Below are positions 1-8,396 of a stretch of 54,262 bases of DNA, one piece after another. Numbering within the stretch: the first letter of the stretch is position 1; every line of letters starts with the position of its first letter. Under the pieces are notes generated by a model. It made no database searches, was not told the origin of the DNA, and saw only the letters and a program-made list of their open reading frames with translations. Position numbers and translations under genes: made by a program. This stretch comes from Chloroflexota bacterium (lineage in GTDB: Bacteria > Chloroflexota > Dehalococcoidia > DSTF01 > RBG-16-68-14): positions 1 to 54,262 of the forward strand of contig JADFPV010000006.1 in the NCBI GenBank assembly GCA_022562155.1, in the 5' to 3' direction.

Positions 1-15
1 AGAATTCGTTTCGCG

Positions 16-543
16 CTAGAGATATCCGTGTTTTTCGAGCGCCGTGACAAGCTGGCCGAGGCTCTCTTCTTCCGAATCAGTCTCCGAATTGAGCGTCACT
101 TCCGGGTTGAGCGGCGCTTCGTACGGGTCGGAAATACCGGTGAAGTTCTTGATCTCGCCCTTGAGGGCCTTCTCGTAGAGGCCTTTCACGTCGCGTCGGG
201 TCAGCTCTTCGATCGAGCACTCGATGTAGACCTCAAGAAAGTTCTCAGTGTTCGCGCGTATCTCATCTCGAATCTCGCGATACGGAGAGATCGCCGCGCC
301 GATCGCGACGACGCCGTTGCGGGCGAGGAGGTCGCAAACGAAGCCGATGCGACGGATGTTGGTGTCGCGGCCCTCCTTGCTGAAGTCGAGACCCTTGCTG
401 AGGTTAGTGCGGACCACGTCGCCGTCCATGATCTCAACCTTCCGGCCCCGTTCCTTAAGGACATCTGCCAGTTTCTCCGCGATCGTCGATTTGCCTGCTC
501 CGGAGAGGCCCGTGAACCAAACTATCACGCCCTTTTCGCTCAT
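16..543 (-). CDS. cysC: Adenylylsulfate (APS) kinase
   Basis: Phosphorylates APS with ATP to give PAPS, in the cytoplasm. The 175-residue length is normal for a stand-alone CysC. The P-loop GLSGAGKST is at residues 12-20, the DGDxxR substrate motif at 40-45, and the FSKEGRDTNIRRI helix follows at about 54-66. ATG at 543 is preceded by AAGGGG. It is the last gene seen of an operon that starts with sulfite reductase and cysH; 16 bases separate it from cysH. Because the CysH next door looks like an APS-type reductase, the PAPS made here may serve sulfation rather than, or as well as, cysteine synthesis. No ATP sulfurylase is visible in the window; it may lie just outside the left edge. Confidence 0.95.
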   Translation of the reverse strand: MSEKGVIVWFTGLSGAGKSTIAEKLADVLKERGRKVEIMDGDVVRTNLSKGLDFSKEGRDTNIRRIGFVCDLLARNGVVAIGAAISPYREIRDEIRANTENFLEVYIECSIEELTRRDVKGLYEKALKGEIKNFTGISDPYEAPLNPEVTLNSETDSEEESLGQLVTALEKHGYL

Positions 544-559
544 CGATCCCCTTAGTTGC

Positions 560-1315
560 CTAACGTCTTGAAGTTGATACGTCTACTGGTTCGATCTTGA
601 TCACATCGCCATCAGTGTGGATGCCGCATTCCGTCTTGCCGGTGCCCTGCCAACGGCCGGAACGCGGGTCGGCGCCTTTGGCAACAGGCTTCGTGCAGTA
701 CGTGCAGCCGATGCTCGGGTAGCTCTGGTCGTGCAGCGGGTTATACGGCACATCGTTCTTGAGGATGTAGGCCCAGACATCCGCCTCTAGCCAGGTCACC
801 AGCGGCAGCACCTTCACCAGGCCAAACTTCTCGTCCCACTGGACGATCGGCGCGTCTCCTCGAGACTCGCCTTGGTCGCGGCGGATGCCGGCGATCCACG
901 CCCGCTTACCTTCAAGCGCCCGTGCGTTCGGCTCCACCTTGCGGAGGTCGCAGCAGAGGTCCGGATCGCTGAGCCACAGCTCATCGCCGTACTGCTTCGC
1001 CTGCTGTTCCGGCGTGAACTTGGACTTGTAGCCGACCGGTTGCATGCCGTAGCGCTCGATTGCCTTGTCGCGGGTTGCGTACGTTTCCGGGAACAGGAAG
1101 TCCGTATCCAGGTAGAAGACCTCCACCGTCGGGTCTATCTGCGAGACCATATCGAGCAGCACCATGCCGGACGGTCCGCCAAAGCTGCATGCCATGGTCA
1201 GCCCCGGCTGGAACTTGTCGACCGCCCACTGCAGGATCTCCTGCGGCGTGTTCTCCTCCAGCTGCTCGCTCCACTTCGCGAGCTGTTCCGTCGTATATGT
1301 CTCTAGTTCTGCCAT
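560..1315 (-). CDS. cysH: Phosphoadenylyl/adenylyl-sulfate reductase, Fe-S (APS-type)
   Basis: Thioredoxin-dependent reduction of activated sulfate to sulfite. With the start at ATG 1315 the protein has 251 residues; GGGA sits 6 bases upstream, while the longer reading frame upstream has no ribosome site. It carries Cys121-Cys122 and Cys204-x-x-Cys207, the four-cysteine signature that binds a [4Fe-4S] cluster in bacterial APS reductases, and the catalytic Cys230 in the terminal ECGIH motif. E. coli-type PAPS reductases lack the cluster cysteines, so APS is the likelier substrate; that is inference from family knowledge. It lies between the sulfite reductase and cysC genes on the same strand. 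Confidence 0.92.
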   Translation of the reverse strand: MAELETYTTEQLAKWSEQLEENTPQEILQWAVDKFQPGLTMACSFGGPSGMVLLDMVSQIDPTVEVFYLDTDFLFPETYATRDKAIERYGMQPVGYKSKFTPEQQAKQYGDELWLSDPDLCCDLRKVEPNARALEGKRAWIAGIRRDQGESRGDAPIVQWDEKFGLVKVLPLVTWLEADVWAYILKNDVPYNPLHDQSYPSIGCTYCTKPVAKGADPRSGRWQGTGKTECGIHTDGDVIKIEPVDVSTSRR

Positions 1316-1395
1316 GTTCGTTCCCATCCCTCGTGCAGAACCGGGCTTTCGCCCGGCTCTGTGTTTCTCGTCAGCTAGAATCTGCTTGCGACGTG

Positions 1396-3150
1396 TTAGA
1401 CCGCGCACTCTCCTTCGCCCATCTCGTCGAGGCTGAAGAGCTTCGTTGCGCCATGGTCGACGAAGGCCATTGGGTCATCCTCGTAGCGCGGCATGTCCTT
1501 GTACTCGGAGAGGACTTCCTTGATATGGTCGTTGCCCACGCGAATCGCCCAATCGCCGAACACTTCGTCCTTGCTTCTGTCCTCCTGATAGTGCTCTATC
1601 AGCGTTTTCAACGCGTCCGGAATCCTCTTCGCGGCGACCTTCATGACGTGCTTACCGATGCGCGCGTCCGCGCCCTCCGCCTTGCCGGCGATGAGCATTG
1701 AGAACGCAGGTACCAGGCGTTCTGACGAACGGACGGCGTTGCCGTAGAAGCCGATGTCTGCGACATGGTGGTGGCCGCACGAGTTCGGGCAGCCGCTGAT
1801 CTTGATGCGGATCTGCTCGACCAGGGGGTCGCTCTTGAAGTGACCGTTCTCGGCGAAGAGCGTCTCGCGGATCGCCGTGCCCAGCCCCTTCGAAGAGGTG
1901 ACACCCAGGCTGCAGGTGTCGGTGCCCGGGCATGTCATAACATCGCTAATCGTCAGGACGCCGTCCTCCGAAAGGCCACACTCGACGAGGTCGGCGTGCA
2001 GGGAGGTCAGATCCTCTTCGTGAATCCAGCGTAGCACCATGTTCTGGTTGACAGCCGTCCGGATTTTGCCGCCGGCGTACTTGCGTGAGATGTCGGCCAG
2101 GGCATGCATTTGGGGAACTGTCATGTCGCCGATTGGCAGGAGGGCGTAGACCAAATAGAAGCCTGCCTGCGCCTGCGGGATAGCGTTCGTGCGCTTCCAG
2201 GCATCGAACCCGGGCTGCTGCTCGTGGCCGTTCTGACCCAGCGATTTCGCGGACGGATGCGAGGCCTCCTCTTCCAGGAAACTCCAGTCCGGGTCCAGGT
2301 AGTCCGATTCCTCGACCGGCGGCAACGCGTCCAACTCTTCCTTCAGGACCCGGCGGAACTCTTCGATGCCGAGCTGCTTCACGACGAACTTGATGCGCGC
2401 CTTGTTGCGGTTCTTGCGGTTGCCCATGCGGTCGAAGATACGAATCGCGGCCTCCGCGTAGCGCAGCAGCTCCTTCTCCGGCACGAACTCCTCCATCACC
2501 TGCGCGATGAACGGCGAGGCGCCAAGGCCGCCGCCCACCGTCATGCGGAAGCCGCGTTCGCCATCCTTAATCACTGCGACCGCGCCAAGGTCGTGGATAG
2601 GCACCAGGCCGTGGTCGTGCTCGCACGCCGAGAAGGCGATCTTGAACTTCCTGGGCAGCTTCTGGCAGATCGGGTGCCGCAGGAAGAAGCGAGCCGTCGC
2701 CTCCGCGTACGGCGTAATGTCGAAGACGGTATCCGCGCAGAGGCCGGACATCTCATCGGCTGTGACGTTGCGAACGGTATTGCCGCAAGCCTCGCGCGTC
2801 GTCAACCCGACTTCATCGAGCTTCCGGAGCACAATTGGCGTGTTTTCCAGTGGCACGTAGTGGAGCTGGATGGCCTGGCGGGTCGTGACGTGGCCGACTT
2901 TACGCGGCGTGTACTCGTCCGCAACGGTGGCAACCATGTCCAATTGCTCCGCCGTCATCGTCCCATGGGGGACCTTGATACGGATCATCTGGGCGTCGTC
3001 CTGGCGTTGGCCGTAGACGCCCTGTTGCAGGCGGAACGGACGGAAGTCGTCCCCCAGGCCGCCGCCAGCAAGGAAGGCTTTCGCCTCCTTCTCGTAGTTG
3101 TCGAGTTCGCGAGACTCTAGCGTCTCTACTTTCTCAGCTTCGATTACCAT
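1396..3150 (-). CDS. Ferredoxin-type sulfite (or nitrite) reductase, siroheme/4Fe-4S
   Basis: Six-electron reduction of sulfite to sulfide (or nitrite to ammonia) on a coupled siroheme-[4Fe-4S] centre. With the start at ATG 3150 (GGGGAGGT 8 bases upstream) the protein has 584 residues. Cluster cysteines are Cys407-x5-Cys413 and Cys454-x3-Cys458 (GCPNSCG), and an N-terminal ferredoxin-like half (about residues 35-105) precedes the catalytic halves. Sequence alone does not separate the sulfite from the nitrite branch. Being the first gene of an operon with cysH and cysC makes assimilatory sulfite reductase the better call. Its siroheme is presumably made by the cobA-hemD and precorrin-2 dehydrogenase genes at 36953-41364. 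The stop lies about 80 bases before the cysH start. Confidence 0.9.
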   Translation of the reverse strand: MVIEAEKVETLESRELDNYEKEAKAFLAGGGLGDDFRPFRLQQGVYGQRQDDAQMIRIKVPHGTMTAEQLDMVATVADEYTPRKVGHVTTRQAIQLHYVPLENTPIVLRKLDEVGLTTREACGNTVRNVTADEMSGLCADTVFDITPYAEATARFFLRHPICQKLPRKFKIAFSACEHDHGLVPIHDLGAVAVIKDGERGFRMTVGGGLGASPFIAQVMEEFVPEKELLRYAEAAIRIFDRMGNRKNRNKARIKFVVKQLGIEEFRRVLKEELDALPPVEESDYLDPDWSFLEEEASHPSAKSLGQNGHEQQPGFDAWKRTNAIPQAQAGFYLVYALLPIGDMTVPQMHALADISRKYAGGKIRTAVNQNMVLRWIHEEDLTSLHADLVECGLSEDGVLTISDVMTCPGTDTCSLGVTSSKGLGTAIRETLFAENGHFKSDPLVEQIRIKISGCPNSCGHHHVADIGFYGNAVRSSERLVPAFSMLIAGKAEGADARIGKHVMKVAAKRIPDALKTLIEHYQEDRSKDEVFGDWAIRVGNDHIKEVLSEYKDMPRYEDDPMAFVDHGATKLFSLDEMGEGECAV

Positions 3151-3198
3151 GGAAAAAACCTCCCCTTCTGCTTGCCCGAAGGACAAACTGAAGAAAGA

Positions 3199-3230
3199 TG
3201 ACTGCCTTTATCAACTATTGTAAGCAGTCA
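3199..3230. promoter_or_regulatory. Inverted repeat overlapping the cys promoter -10 (possible operator)
   Basis: TGACTGC (3199-3205) and GCAGTCA (3224-3230) are perfect 7-base arms around 18 bases. They bracket the -10 box and predicted start point of the cys operon, a position suited to repressor binding. No cognate regulator is identified. It could also be chance, or a hairpin at the 5' end of the transcript. Confidence 0.4.
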
Positions 3231-3245
3231 CGGTAGAAAAGTCAA
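3217..3245 (-). promoter_or_regulatory. Sigma70-like promoter of the sulfate assimilation operon
   Basis: Read on the minus strand: TTGACT (3245-3240), a 17-base spacer, then TACAAT (3222-3217). The expected transcript start is near 3210, about 60 bases before the sulfite reductase ATG. Confidence 0.75.
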
Positions 3246-3317
3246 TAGACAAGTGTAGAAATGCCCGGCGTTAGGCACTTCTGAGACTCAATCTCCCAGC
3301 GCGTGAGCTCTAGCGTG

Positions 3318-4358
3318 CTAAGCCGGAACTTCCTGTGCGGTAACGAATTTCTCCACAAAATGTCCTGATAGATTAACGTCGCGTGCGAGATCCTCGTAGT
3401 TGATTGGATCGCCGTAATGGAGCTCTGCCAGGTGCACGAGGGTTCGCGGACTCTCTACGTGCACATCAAGATTCGGAGGCTCTCGAAGTCGCCATCCCTT
3501 CGATGACAGTTGCTGGAAGAGGTAGGTCTTCTGCCGCGAGGTGAGCAGTCCCAATTCTTTTGCACGCATCACGAGAGCTTGCAGCGAGAGGCCCCAGCGT
3601 ATCTTGTGTCTGGCAAGGCCAGAAAGCGTTACCGGACGATCCACATTCGACAGGAAGGCTCTCTCAGGGAAAAGTAGTTCGCCCGCAAACCGATTCGCTT
3701 CCTCTTCGAGCTCCGGAACACCACCCGTAAGCGTTTGATGCAGCACAAGATGCGCTACTTCATGTGCGACACTGTATCTTAGCCGAGCGCCATCGGTCTG
3801 ATCCGAACTGGAGAGAACAATGAACGGGATGCCGTCGCTGGCCCACATAGAAAAGGCATCCACTCCTTTAAGAACTGTAGGCAGCGAGAGCACTATGACT
3901 CCTGAAAGCTCCAGCACGTTAATTAGATTTGGAACCGGCTCATCAGCTGCCAGTCGTAAGTTCGCACGAGTTATCTGCGCAGCAACCTCAGGATCCTCGT
4001 CATCTAGCTTCGCAAGTAGCAAGCGTATCGGCTTGGTCTTCGCAAGCAGGCTTCGAATTATTCGAAAGCCCAGTTGAGCATAGCGATATGCGGTTGTCTC
4101 AGTTCGAGCGGAGGCTGCTGCTTTAGCGCGGAAGAGCAGCGAGCCAAGCGGCACATCTTCGTCAGGAGGCTGAGCGAAAAACGAGGAAGGGAATCCGGTC
4201 TCGGTGGCGATCGCGCGCACTAGCTCGTCAGATGGAGCCAAACGTCCGTTTTCCATACGAGCGATTGCGGACTGGCTAACCTTTAGAGCGTCCGCCAATT
4301 GGGCCTGCGTAAATTGCCCTAGCTGACGTGCTTGTCTAATACGGTCCCCGAAGATCAT
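3318..4358 (-). CDS. XRE-family HTH and ImmA/IrrE-family metallopeptidase
   Basis: Two-domain regulator-protease of 346 residues. An XRE helix-turn-helix occupies about residues 5-60 (FTQAQLADALKVSQSAIARME). A zinc peptidase domain follows, with HEVAH at 199-203 and a downstream E-x-x-x-x-FAGELLFP segment near 220-232 that should supply the third ligand. ImmA-type proteins cleave phage or mobile-element repressors, and XRE-ImmA fusions commonly act as self-regulated DNA-damage or toxin-antitoxin regulators. The start overlaps the stop of the upstream 216-residue gene by 4 bases (ATGA), so the two are translationally coupled. The region looks less GC-rich than its neighbours, consistent with acquisition. 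Confidence 0.88.
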   Translation of the reverse strand: MIFGDRIRQARQLGQFTQAQLADALKVSQSAIARMENGRLAPSDELVRAIATETGFPSSFFAQPPDEDVPLGSLLFRAKAAASARTETTAYRYAQLGFRIIRSLLAKTKPIRLLLAKLDDEDPEVAAQITRANLRLAADEPVPNLINVLELSGVIVLSLPTVLKGVDAFSMWASDGIPFIVLSSSDQTDGARLRYSVAHEVAHLVLHQTLTGGVPELEEEANRFAGELLFPERAFLSNVDRPVTLSGLARHKIRWGLSLQALVMRAKELGLLTSRQKTYLFQQLSSKGWRLREPPNLDVHVESPRTLVHLAELHYGDPINYEDLARDVNLSGHFVEKFVTAQEVPA

Positions 4359-5005
4359 TCCAGGTCCCCGGCCCCACCCTCCTCTTCATCTTCGTCCGCC
4401 TTCATGTAAGGAAGGTCTTCGACTTCATCGTCGCCAGTCTGATTCTGATCGACATTTGGAAATTCGGCTGGCAGCGGAACTCTTTCAGACCAGTAACTCT
4501 GCGGTGACTTGTAAAAGCTCTCTGCGGTGCTAGACGGCATATGGAGAAATAGATCGGTCAGGTAGAACTCCAGGGACACATTCCAGGTTAGGACCAGGTT
4601 AATCTCATTCTCTTGCCAGGGAATATCTAGAGCTAGCGAGAGTTGGTTCCGGCGCAGAAAGTACTGCCGGCCCCGTGACCGACCGGGTGCGGGAATGTCC
4701 TCGTCGGGGGACTTCCAAATCGCGATTCGATACTTTCGAAATGGACTTTGAACCACAACTCTGAGGCCAACTAGGGGCAAGTCGACAGTTTCAAGATCGT
4801 CGGTGTCGAGCCCACGCTTCTTCATTACAGCCTTCGCGCCGGACCGCGTAATCATGGAAGCAAGCTCGTTCTCGAGCTGGCCTTTCCGTTGCTCGTAGTG
4901 ATTTCGCGCAAGCGCCGTACCGGTATCGAGGGCTTCACCCGCCAGTCGGAGAAAGCCGGCTAGCTCAGGGACTACCAAGTCTGAGGAAGGAAACGATGTA
5001 TTCAT
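4355..5005 (-). CDS. Hypothetical protein coupled to XRE/ImmA regulator
   Basis: 216 residues, no family recognised. The N-terminal 60 residues are helical. A central basic/aromatic part (about 80-165) alternates hydrophobic residues as a beta-rich fold would. The last 25 residues are strongly acidic (DEDEEEGG). It has no signal peptide or membrane span. It is first in a two-gene unit with the XRE/ImmA protein, so it could be a toxin-like or effector partner whose expression the second protein controls; that is only context. The ATG at 5005 lies a few bases from the predicted transcript start and has no ribosome-binding sequence, so translation is probably leaderless. Confidence 0.75.
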   Translation of the reverse strand: MNTSFPSSDLVVPELAGFLRLAGEALDTGTALARNHYEQRKGQLENELASMITRSGAKAVMKKRGLDTDDLETVDLPLVGLRVVVQSPFRKYRIAIWKSPDEDIPAPGRSRGRQYFLRRNQLSLALDIPWQENEINLVLTWNVSLEFYLTDLFLHMPSSTAESFYKSPQSYWSERVPLPAEFPNVDQNQTGDDEVEDLPYMKADEDEEEGGAGDLE

Positions 5006-5014
5006 GCACTCATA

Positions 5015-5043
5015 TTATTACTATGATTGTTACATCATGTCAA
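5015..5043 (-). promoter_or_regulatory. Strong promoter with spacer inverted repeat, leaderless start
   Basis: Minus strand: TTGACA (5043-5038), 17 bases, TAATAA (5020-5015). The transcript should begin near 5008, three bases before the ATG at 5005. Inside the spacer and -35 edge, ATGAT (5023-5027) and ATCAT (5034-5038) form a short inverted repeat spaced by 6 bases, well placed for autorepression by the XRE protein encoded downstream. Confidence 0.6.
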
Positions 5044-5103
5044 GTGGCTCAATCGGGAAAGAGTTGACTGGCCTTCTCGACTGCTCAAGGCGCACAGTCT
5101 ACC

Positions 5104-6009
5104 ATGCTCGATATGAAACGAGCGCTCGTAATCCTAAACCCTGCAGCGCGAGGGGCGCCTAGTATCGAGACGCTGCGAGACGCAATCAACGCGCTAGAGG
5201 GCTGGGAGCCGTCGCTCACCGAGACCAGCGCAAGCGGCGACGCTATCGACATGGCCCGCGACGCGGCACAACGGGGAATCGAAGCTGTCGTGGCCTGCGG
5301 TGGAGACGGCACGATGAATGAGGTCGCGAACGGCCTCGCAGGTTCGGAGACAGCGATGGCGACCATCCGCGGCGGGACGGCCAATGTCTGGGCGAAGGAG
5401 ATAGGTGTACCCAAGAAACTTTCGAAAGCAGTATCGGTCATTGCAACCGGGGACGTACGCACCATGGACCTCGGCCGCGCAGGCGACCGCTACTTCCTGC
5501 TGATGGCCGGCGTCGGCTTCGACGCGAGCATCTTGCAGCGCGTCTCCTCAGGCCTCAAGCGTCGGTTCGGCGCGATAGCGTACGCACTGCCGAGCATCGG
5601 ACGGGCATTCGGACATCGAGCTGTCGACGCCAACCTCGTCACCGACGGCGCGGCGGCATCGTCCCCCCTCTTCTGGCTGCTGCTCGGCAACACTCGCAAC
5701 TACGCGGGCGTGCTGAACCTCACGCACATGGCAAAGGCCGACGATGGCCTGCTCGACTTCTGCCTGCTCGAGCACGGCGGGCTGCCACGCCTCGCCTGGC
5801 TGGCGCTATGGGCGCTGTTCAAGCGGCACCAGAATCGAGCCGGGGTCGTCTACCAGAAGATCGGCACGGTAGAGGTGAGGACGCCTGGGTTGCCGGTGCA
5901 GATCGATGGCGAATACCTGGGAGAGACGCCGATGACGTTCAGCGTGGCGCCGGGCGCGCTCAAGGTGATCGTGCCGAGCCGCCTGGCAAGCCCGCTGTTT
6001 GGCGGGTAG
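5104..6009 (+). CDS. Diacylglycerol/lipid kinase family protein
   Basis: ATP-dependent lipid kinase of the DagK/LCB5/YegS family, 301 residues. The nucleotide-binding GGDGT motif is at 66-70, followed by N72-E73 and the family P/R-GGT-AN-x-x-A element at about 89-97. The C-terminal beta-rich half carries the IDGE motif near 270. These enzymes phosphorylate diacylglycerol or similar lipids at the membrane; the exact substrate cannot be told. ATG 5113 (residue 4) is an equally possible start since neither has a clear ribosome site. It converges on recF with 43 bases between. Confidence 0.88.
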   Translation: MLDMKRALVILNPAARGAPSIETLRDAINALEGWEPSLTETSASGDAIDMARDAAQRGIEAVVACGGDGTMNEVANGLAGSETAMATIRGGTANVWAKEIGVPKKLSKAVSVIATGDVRTMDLGRAGDRYFLLMAGVGFDASILQRVSSGLKRRFGAIAYALPSIGRAFGHRAVDANLVTDGAAASSPLFWLLLGNTRNYAGVLNLTHMAKADDGLLDFCLLEHGGLPRLAWLALWALFKRHQNRAGVVYQKIGTVEVRTPGLPVQIDGEYLGETPMTFSVAPGALKVIVPSRLASPLFGG

Positions 6010-6052
6010 TGCGCTTGCTGCGCAATGCGTTCGTAGCGTCTGATCTCCGCCG

Positions 6053-7219
6053 TCACGCCGGTTCGATTATCCCAGCCGACACGCGAAACACAGCACTGGG
6101 CGTCAAGTCTTCGTTGAAACGGTCGGCGTCCGTAGACGTAATGATGAGCTGGTCCCACTCGCCCAGCGATGCCAACACGGCGTGCCTGCGCTCTTTGTCC
6201 AGCTCGGAGAGCACGTCGTCCAGTAGCACGACGGGCAGCTCGCCGCGCTGGTCCGCCATGAAGCGCGCCTCGGCAAGGCGTAAGGCGAGCGCAGCCGTGC
6301 GCTGCTGCCCCCGCGACGCGAACTCGGAGGCGGAGGTGCCGTCCAGCTCGATCGCGACGTCGTCCCGATGCGGGCCGGTGAGCGTCATGCCCGCGCCGAT
6401 GTCGCGCGGCCGGTTGCTGGAGAACGCGTTCTGCATCGCGGCGTCCAGGCCGGACGCTTGGGTCCGGCAGCGCACGGCGTCCCAGCCTTCTAGGCGCGGC
6501 ACGTAGACCAACGTCAGTTCCTCAAGGCCGCCGCTCAGTTCGTAATGCGCCTTCGCAGCGAGAGCGGCCAGCGACTCGACCGATGACGCACGTTGCGCGA
6601 AGAGCGTCGCACCATGGCCGCTCAGCTCCTCGTCCCAAAAGTCCAGCTCCCCTTTGCCGGCTTCGCCTGCCTGAATCCGCTTTAGTAGCGCGTTCCGCTG
6701 CGTGACGACCTTGCCATACTGCTGGAGGGCCTGCGCGTAGGCCGGATCGATCTGGCTGAGCATGACGTCCAGGTAGCGGCGGCGCCCTGATGGAGAGCCG
6801 CTGATCAACTCCATGTCAGCCGTTGTGAACAACACCGCCATCAACTGTCCGACGACGTCCGCCTGACGCTTCGCAACGCCGTTCACGCGCGACCGCTTCG
6901 AGGCGGGCACGCGCGAGCGGTCGCCGGGCTTCGGGCGGCCGGCAATCGCTATCTCAAGCTCAAGCGGACCGTCGCTTCGCTCGATCTCCGCCGCAACGCG
7001 CGCGACAGGCTGTAGTTCGTCCAGGGCCTCCCAGTGGATAAGCCCACCGTCAGTCTGGACACGGTCGGACTTCGTGGTGGCGAGCAGAAACACCGCCTCC
7101 AGCAGGTTGCTCTTGCCTTGGGCGTTATCGCCCAGCACCAAGATCAGGCCTTGTGGCAAATCAAGCTGGAGCGCTCTGTAGTTGCGGAAGTGGGAGAGCG
7201 TTAGACGGCGGATCCACAT
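6053..7219 (-). CDS. recF: DNA replication and repair protein RecF
   Basis: SMC/ABC-like ATPase that loads RecA with RecO and RecR at single-strand gaps. The length is 388 residues. The Walker A motif GDNAQGKS is at 30-37, the ABC-type signature region (ASRGQQRT) near 305-312, and Walker B (VVLLDDVLSELD) near 335-346. The N-terminal start WIRRLTLSHFRNY is typical. It is not adjacent to dnaN, which is at 24603, so the common dnaA-dnaN-recF cluster is broken here. It is instead downstream of an unrecognised 313-residue gene on the same strand, 34 bases away. Confidence 0.96.
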   Translation of the reverse strand: MWIRRLTLSHFRNYRALQLDLPQGLILVLGDNAQGKSNLLEAVFLLATTKSDRVQTDGGLIHWEALDELQPVARVAAEIERSDGPLELEIAIAGRPKPGDRSRVPASKRSRVNGVAKRQADVVGQLMAVLFTTADMELISGSPSGRRRYLDVMLSQIDPAYAQALQQYGKVVTQRNALLKRIQAGEAGKGELDFWDEELSGHGATLFAQRASSVESLAALAAKAHYELSGGLEELTLVYVPRLEGWDAVRCRTQASGLDAAMQNAFSSNRPRDIGAGMTLTGPHRDDVAIELDGTSASEFASRGQQRTAALALRLAEARFMADQRGELPVVLLDDVLSELDKERRHAVLASLGEWDQLIITSTDADRFNEDLTPSAVFRVSAGIIEPA

Positions 7220-7253
7220 CCCAGGCGGCCATCCTTGCCGTTGGGGGCGGCGG

Positions 7254-8195
7254 TCACGCGTTGGCGCCGCCCGCGCGGTCGACGAATCGAAGCCGCAACC
7301 TGGCGGCCTCCGGCCGTGACTCCTCTATCACCAGCTGCTCGCCGGTGACGTTTCGCACGCCGTCGACAATCTGGCGCGCAGTGACGGGAGCGTTCAGCAC
7401 GACTTCCAGCGCTGCTTCGCCGTTCTTGAACGCTACCACAGACGCGCCCTCCGCCTCGGGCAGTCCGGTCAGGGCGCGCTGGGCGTCCATCAGACCCTGA
7501 AATCCGGGCACTCCGGCAAGCGCAACAGACAGCGGGCTGTCGGCTGGATCGAACTGAGGCTCCGCCGGCGCGTCCGGCTCGAGGACCTTTTCGGGTACCT
7601 CGACTTCATCCTCGATCAGGGCCGGCTGAGCAACAGGCTCGCGGGCCGGCGCCTCACGCACCGCGCGCGCAACTTCGCCCAAGCGTCCTTCCATTTCACC
7701 CGCGACGAGCGCGAGATCGGACGCGCCGTCGGCCAGGCGCTGAGCCTGCGTAGCAAGGCGGTTAAGCATCCGCTCTAAGCGCTCGACGGACCCGTTCATC
7801 GTCCCAGTTGTACCAGGCCGCAGGGCCGCCGACGTGGTGCCGGACACCGTCGCGCTGGACGGTTCGCCTGGCTGCACGTGGCTTTCCAGCGCATCCAGCA
7901 TGGCCTCGAAGTGATCCAGTGTCTGTCCCAGGTTCTCCGCCGCCTCGGCGGCCTGACTCGATCGTTTGAGGACCGAGCCAGGCTCAGGATACGACTGTTC
8001 GGGTCCGGACGCCATATCAGTTGCTCCTGGCGTCTCTTCTTTCGGCGCTGCCGCGTCCTGTGTTGGAGGCTTTGTCGTCACGACAGTGCCACCGAAGAGC
8101 TGGCTGGCAACACGCAGAATAAGACGCCCTAGAGAGCCACGTTCGTCACGCGGCTTCGTGAGTTGGTCCTCGTCCGTACCCTTGTTCGACACCAT
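7254..8195 (-). CDS. Hypothetical protein upstream of recF
   Basis: 313 residues, not confidently assigned. A short amphipathic stretch (LGRLILRVASQLFGG, about 22-36) is followed by a Pro/Ala/Thr/Glu-rich linker, a helical heptad-like part (about 80-110 and 133-178) and a second acidic linker. The C-terminal 85-residue globular domain (about 228-310) has a beta-alpha-beta feel (GFQGLMDAQRALTGLP ... VVAFKNGEAALEVVL ... LVIEES). I believe similar C-terminal domains occur after coiled coils in Chloroflexota proteins, but I cannot name one. It probably shares a transcript with recF. Confidence 0.7.
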   Translation of the reverse strand: MVSNKGTDEDQLTKPRDERGSLGRLILRVASQLFGGTVVTTKPPTQDAAAPKEETPGATDMASGPEQSYPEPGSVLKRSSQAAEAAENLGQTLDHFEAMLDALESHVQPGEPSSATVSGTTSAALRPGTTGTMNGSVERLERMLNRLATQAQRLADGASDLALVAGEMEGRLGEVARAVREAPAREPVAQPALIEDEVEVPEKVLEPDAPAEPQFDPADSPLSVALAGVPGFQGLMDAQRALTGLPEAEGASVVAFKNGEAALEVVLNAPVTARQIVDGVRNVTGEQLVIEESRPEAARLRLRFVDRAGGANA

Positions 8196-8287
8196 AGATG
8201 ATACGTCGTGGTCATGGGTGCGGATGCTCGTGCGCTACTGGAGTATCGGCAGCCACGCCACACCCCTATAACGAGACTGACGCGCAC

Positions 8288-8318
8288 ATTATAACAGAGG
8301 GCGGCACGGGCCCGTCAG
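8288..8318 (-). promoter_or_regulatory. Probable promoter of the 313-residue gene and recF
   Basis: Minus strand: a perfect -10 TATAAT (8293-8288) with a weaker CTGACG (8318-8313) 19 bases upstream. The predicted start is near 8281, about 85 bases before the ATG. Confidence 0.5.
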
Positions 8319-8319
8319 C

Positions 8320-8348
8320 TTGACTTTTGACCGCCCCCACAATACGAT
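8320..8348 (+). promoter_or_regulatory. Promoter of the flavin reductase gene
   Basis: TTGACT (8320-8325), 17 bases, TACGAT (8343-8348). Transcription should begin near 8355, with GAGGA 6 bases before the ATG at 8397. It is back-to-back with the recF-side promoter. Confidence 0.65.
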
Positions 8349-8396
8349 TTTCGAGCCGCAGAACGAAACTCCGCCGTAATCCAGAAGAGGAACCAC

